DNA from: Anaerolinea sp.
Lineage (GTDB): Bacteria; Chloroflexota; Anaerolineae; Anaerolineales; Anaerolineaceae
Length of the DNA: 9,622 bases
Assembly (NCBI GenBank): GCA_013824385.1
Contig: PNNU01000099.1
Location: forward strand, 1-9,622
Direction: 5' to 3'
Shown here: positions 7,403 to 9,622 of the stretch, in pieces
Numbering within the stretch: position 1 is the stretch's first letter
Layout: the number at the start of each line of letters is the position of its first letter
Notes under the pieces: model-generated
The model's database searches: none
The model's input: the letters and a program-made list of their open reading frames with translations, nothing else
Told to the model about the DNA's origin: nothing
Made by a program: the position numbers and the translations under genes

Positions 7403-8263
7403 TTATTTCAATAGAGAGGTAAGGCAAACAAACTGGCCAGAAGTGTCTTCCAATTCGATGGGGGCTGAGAGTAAATCGGATTTCTGAAGGCGGTAAATGG
7501 TTTTTTGGGCTTCCTGCTGCGTCCATCCAAACAGAGTTTGGACCTGTTTTTCGCTTGCAGCACCGACTGAGTTGAAAAAACAAGTAACCAGATGGTCGCG
7601 AGCCTGGTTTTCAGAAATGAAGCGGCTTTGCTCCAACAGTTCGGGATGGTAGCGGTGGGTTAGATCGTAGACAAAAGCGTATTTCCAGGTGCCCACTTCT
7701 GCAATGGCTGTGGGCATGACTTTAAAATCCCGCTGTAAAATGTCAAGTGCACGGTTGAAGGGGGTATTACTGTTTGGACCGGAGAGGTGGGCTTCACGCC
7801 GTAAAGCGAGCGAATCCAGAGGACCTTTATCAAGCAGCGCTTCAAAGATGAGTTTTACTTCAAGCGGAATGAGGCCTTCACGATATTGATCGCTGATTTC
7901 CAACTCGGGCTCGCCAAAATTGGGCGAAAGGGCATAGAAATAAGGAGCTGTTTGCAGCGAAATGATGGTGTTTCTCTTTCGCAGAATGCGCCCGTAATAC
8001 CAGACACGTTTATCCAGCATCTGATCTTTCCAACTCCAACTGATGTGCCCGGGGTCATCGTGGCCATCAGCGACGGGACGGTCTCCCGCCACACCACACC
8101 AGAGGCTGGGCATGGTGATGCCTTTAACCGGCCAGAAGAAAATGAATCCGCGGTCGTTTACGAATTTGACGGCATCTTGCGGACTGCGCAGCTTCGAGGC
8201 GTTTAGGGTGCGAAAGGTTTTTTCTTGATGATGCTTAATTACTTTTGTAGAAAGCGTTGTCAT
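7403..8263 (-). CDS. AlkZ-related (YcaQ-like) winged-helix protein
   Basis: This 286-residue protein resembles the AlkZ-related branch of the HTH_42/YcaQ superfamily, whose characterised members are DNA glycosylases that unhook interstrand crosslinks and excise bulky alkyl adducts. The N-terminal part reads FVNDRGFIFFWPVKG (34-48) and PSLWCGVAGDRP (52-63), with WSWKDQML at 76-83 and RVWYYGRILRKRN at 86-98. Two winged-helix-like segments follow, about 132-190 and 218-270. I see no Q-hydrophobic-Q or Q-hydrophobic-D motif of the kind active AlkZ/YcaQ enzymes carry; the matching region reads DRGFIFF. A glycosylase activity is therefore doubtful, and DNA binding or a lost activity is as likely. 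An in-frame TAG just upstream leaves the ATG at 8263 as the only upstream start. No Shine-Dalgarno is obvious; instead a short hairpin (8271-8283) sits where one would be. It lies 42 bp after the thiolase gene on the same strand and is probably co-transcribed. Confidence 0.85.
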   Translation of the reverse strand: MTTLSTKVIKHHQEKTFRTLNASKLRSPQDAVKFVNDRGFIFFWPVKGITMPSLWCGVAGDRPVADGHDDPGHISWSWKDQMLDKRVWYYGRILRKRNTIISLQTAPYFYALSPNFGEPELEISDQYREGLIPLEVKLIFEALLDKGPLDSLALRREAHLSGPNSNTPFNRALDILQRDFKVMPTAIAEVGTWKYAFVYDLTHRYHPELLEQSRFISENQARDHLVTCFFNSVGAASEKQVQTLFGWTQQEAQKTIYRLQKSDLLSAPIELEDTSGQFVCLTSLLK

Positions 8264-8305
8264 CGATTCGATTGGCTACCAATATTTTTTGTTTATTTTC
8301 AGCAA

Positions 8306-9460
8306 TTATACCGTCTGAAAAATATGTGTGATGATATTGGAGCCGCTTCCACCTATGTTTTGTGCCATACCGATGCGCGCCCCATCCACTTGCGAACCGG
8401 CGGCTTCGCCACGCAACTGTTGAACGACTTCCACAATCTGATACATGCCAGTGGCACCGACCGGATGGCCGCGGGCTTTGAGTCCACCGCGGGTGGCAAT
8501 GGGGATCTTCCCGGTTGGTGTAATTTCTCCATCCAGAGCCAACTGTGGACCCTTGCCGCGTTCGGCAAACCCGTTGGCTTCAAGCGAAAGGGTAGCCATG
8601 ATCGAAAAGGCGTCGTGAAGTTCAAAAAGATCGATATCGGCTGGTGTGATGCCTGCTTGCGAGTAAGCCTGTTTTGCTGATTCATAGGCTGCTTTGAGCC
8701 ATAACGGATCTTTGCGGTGGTCAACGGCAATGGTGTCAGTGGCAGCAGAAGACCCTATAACACGAATAAGCCGCCTGCCAGCAGATTTAACCAGTTCAAG
8801 CGGAACAACCACCGCGGCTGCGGCTCCGTCACCAATGGCGGATGCATCCATCAAGTTGATGGGGTCAGCGATCATTCCTGCCTTTAGATACTTTTCAATA
8901 CTGGTTGGCTCATGAAACCGGGCGTACGGGTTGTGTACGGCATTGGCATGTGCATTCACGGCAAACGGGGCAAACGCTTCTTTTCCCCAGCCGTATTCAT
9001 ACATGTAGCGGCGCATGATCAATGCATTTAATGCCACGAAGGATAAACCCTGATCGGCTTCCCAATCGGCATCGGCGGCGGTGGCCAGGTGTGCTGTAAT
9101 TTCGTCGCCGGGGCTGTCGGTCATTTTTTCGACGCCAATCGCCAAAGCCGTTTGGACCTGACCCGAGGCTACCGCCATGACGGCGGTGCGAAAACTGGCG
9201 GCACCCGAACTGCAGGCAGCCTCAAGCCGGAAGGCTTCCGCGTGGCGCATGCCGATCCAATCTGCGATATAGGCTCCCAGGTGCTGTTGGTGATTCGCAG
9301 AACCAGACATCATGTTGCCTACGTAGACGGCATCCACTCTTTGCAGACCTGAATCCAACAGAGCAGACAGGGCGGCATCTCCGGCCAATTCACGCAGGGA
9401 TTTTTCCCAATTTTCATCCACCTTAACTTGCCCGATTCCAATTACGGCGACTTCTCGCAT
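8306..9460 (-). CDS. SCP2-like thiolase (acetyl-CoA acetyltransferase family)
   Basis: This is a complete 384-residue thiolase-fold protein. Thiolases make or cleave beta-ketoacyl-CoA. The nucleophilic cysteine is C83 in EAACSSGAASF. The second conserved block is ELHDAF with H282, in place of the NEAF of classical thiolases, and the third is KARGHPVGATG with H332. The C-terminal glycine loop reads AQNIGGSGSN, where classical biosynthetic and degradative thiolases have a second catalytic cysteine. HDAF plus the missing cysteine are the marks of the SCP2-like/archaeal-type branch. In many archaea and some bacteria that branch works with a DUF35 OB-fold partner and HMG-CoA synthase; neither is visible here. 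AGGA six bases before the ATG (9467-9470) supports the start. The gene is visibly richer in G+C than the GH13 gene. Whether it works in acyl-CoA degradation or condensation cannot be decided from sequence. Confidence 0.93.
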   Translation of the reverse strand: MREVAVIGIGQVKVDENWEKSLRELAGDAALSALLDSGLQRVDAVYVGNMMSGSANHQQHLGAYIADWIGMRHAEAFRLEAACSSGAASFRTAVMAVASGQVQTALAIGVEKMTDSPGDEITAHLATAADADWEADQGLSFVALNALIMRRYMYEYGWGKEAFAPFAVNAHANAVHNPYARFHEPTSIEKYLKAGMIADPINLMDASAIGDGAAAAVVVPLELVKSAGRRLIRVIGSSAATDTIAVDHRKDPLWLKAAYESAKQAYSQAGITPADIDLFELHDAFSIMATLSLEANGFAERGKGPQLALDGEITPTGKIPIATRGGLKARGHPVGATGMYQIVEVVQQLRGEAAGSQVDGARIGMAQNIGGSGSNIITHIFQTV

Positions 9461-9491
9461 AATGATTCCTTTATTGTTTATTTCTTATTGG

Positions 9492-9497
9492 ATTATA
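9492..9497 (-). promoter_or_regulatory. Predicted -10 box of the thiolase operon
   Basis: Read on the minus strand, this is a perfect TATAAT in the context CCGATATAATCC. The start of transcription would be near 9485, giving a leader of about 25 bases with AGGA before the ATG at 9460. Two TTGATA hexamers lie upstream, but their spacings of 11 and 21 bp are wrong for a standard -35, and the 17-bp position reads TAGTTC. Confidence 0.55.
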
Positions 9498-9502
9498 TCG
9501 GG

Positions 9503-9524
9503 GAACTCTATCAAGAACTATCAA
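9503..9524. repeat. Tandem direct repeat upstream of the thiolase -10 box
   Basis: On the plus strand the unit GAACTCTATCAA is followed directly by GAACTATCAA, the same sequence less two bases. On the minus strand this gives TTGATAG twice, ten bases apart, about one helical turn. The repeat ends five bases upstream of the -10 box and covers the -35 position, so a regulator binding on one face of the DNA is plausible. No regulator gene adjoins it in this window. Confidence 0.5.
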
Positions 9525-9622
9525 ATTTAGGACAATTGCATCAAAAATACTTTTCACAGAAAAGCAGAGTTGTTGCATTTTTGAGTTATTAACCCTTTTG
9601 GTAAATGGTCACCGGTAATTCT

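Noticed and set aside
7886..8206. A 106-codon plus-strand open frame opposite the AlkZ-related gene
   Set aside because: It lies wholly antisense to a well-supported gene, its translation shows no family features, and no ribosome binding site or promoter supports it.
8271..8290. Plus-strand hairpin (ATTGG/CCAAT) followed by ATTTTTTG, resembling an intrinsic terminator
   Set aside because: No plus-strand gene ends upstream of it, and the stem is only five pairs. The T-run lies on the wrong strand for the thiolase transcript.
8225..8680. A 151-codon plus-strand open frame opposite the thiolase 3' end
   Set aside because: It is antisense to the conserved C-terminal thiolase blocks (H332 and the glycine loop) and shows no recognisable domain. 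The G+C-rich gene leaves long open frames on the other strand by chance.
9525..9622. Possible start of another gene or RNA at the right edge
   Set aside because: There is no open frame of useful length, no RNA fold that I can support, and only short palindromes such as ACCGGT.

Overview
The window holds six complete protein-coding genes and no RNA genes, mobile elements or CRISPR. The family mix suggests a bacterium of the Chloroflexota, probably class Anaerolineae: a DUF3536-type GH57 enzyme, a very long GH13 amylase-like protein with its own helical flanks, an AlkZ-related winged-helix protein and an SCP2-like thiolase. This placement rests on remembered family resemblance, not on a search.

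Left part (1-2341): a minus-strand gene for a predicted TIM-barrel, glycoside-hydrolase-like protein of unknown role diverges from a plus-strand gene for an extended/atypical SDR (NAD(P)-binding epimerase-like) protein. The SDR gene has a textbook extended -10 box whose predicted transcription start falls on its best ATG, so its mRNA is probably leaderless.

Middle (2350-7224): the SDR gene is followed after 8 bp by a GH57/DUF3536 glycoside hydrolase, apparently in the same operon. It converges, with only 6 bp between stop codons, on a 1155-residue GH13 alpha-amylase-family protein encoded on the minus strand. Neither enzyme has a signal peptide, so a cytoplasmic job on alpha-glucans (glycogen or maltodextrins) is the simplest inference. 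The GH13 protein keeps the catalytic triad but has lost the usual region IV histidine.

Right part (7225-9622): a 178-bp spacer with a hairpin and a TATAAT promoter separates the GH13 gene from two minus-strand genes, an AlkZ-related winged-helix protein and, upstream of it, an SCP2-type thiolase. These two probably form an operon driven from a TATAAT box at about 9492-9497. A tandem direct repeat just upstream of that box looks like an operator. The last 98 bases (9525-9622) show no gene that I can support.

No completely new multi-gene system is evident. The points most worth a second look are the leaderless SDR start, the unusual architecture and region IV of the GH13 protein, the unassigned TIM-barrel protein, and the repeat upstream of the thiolase.
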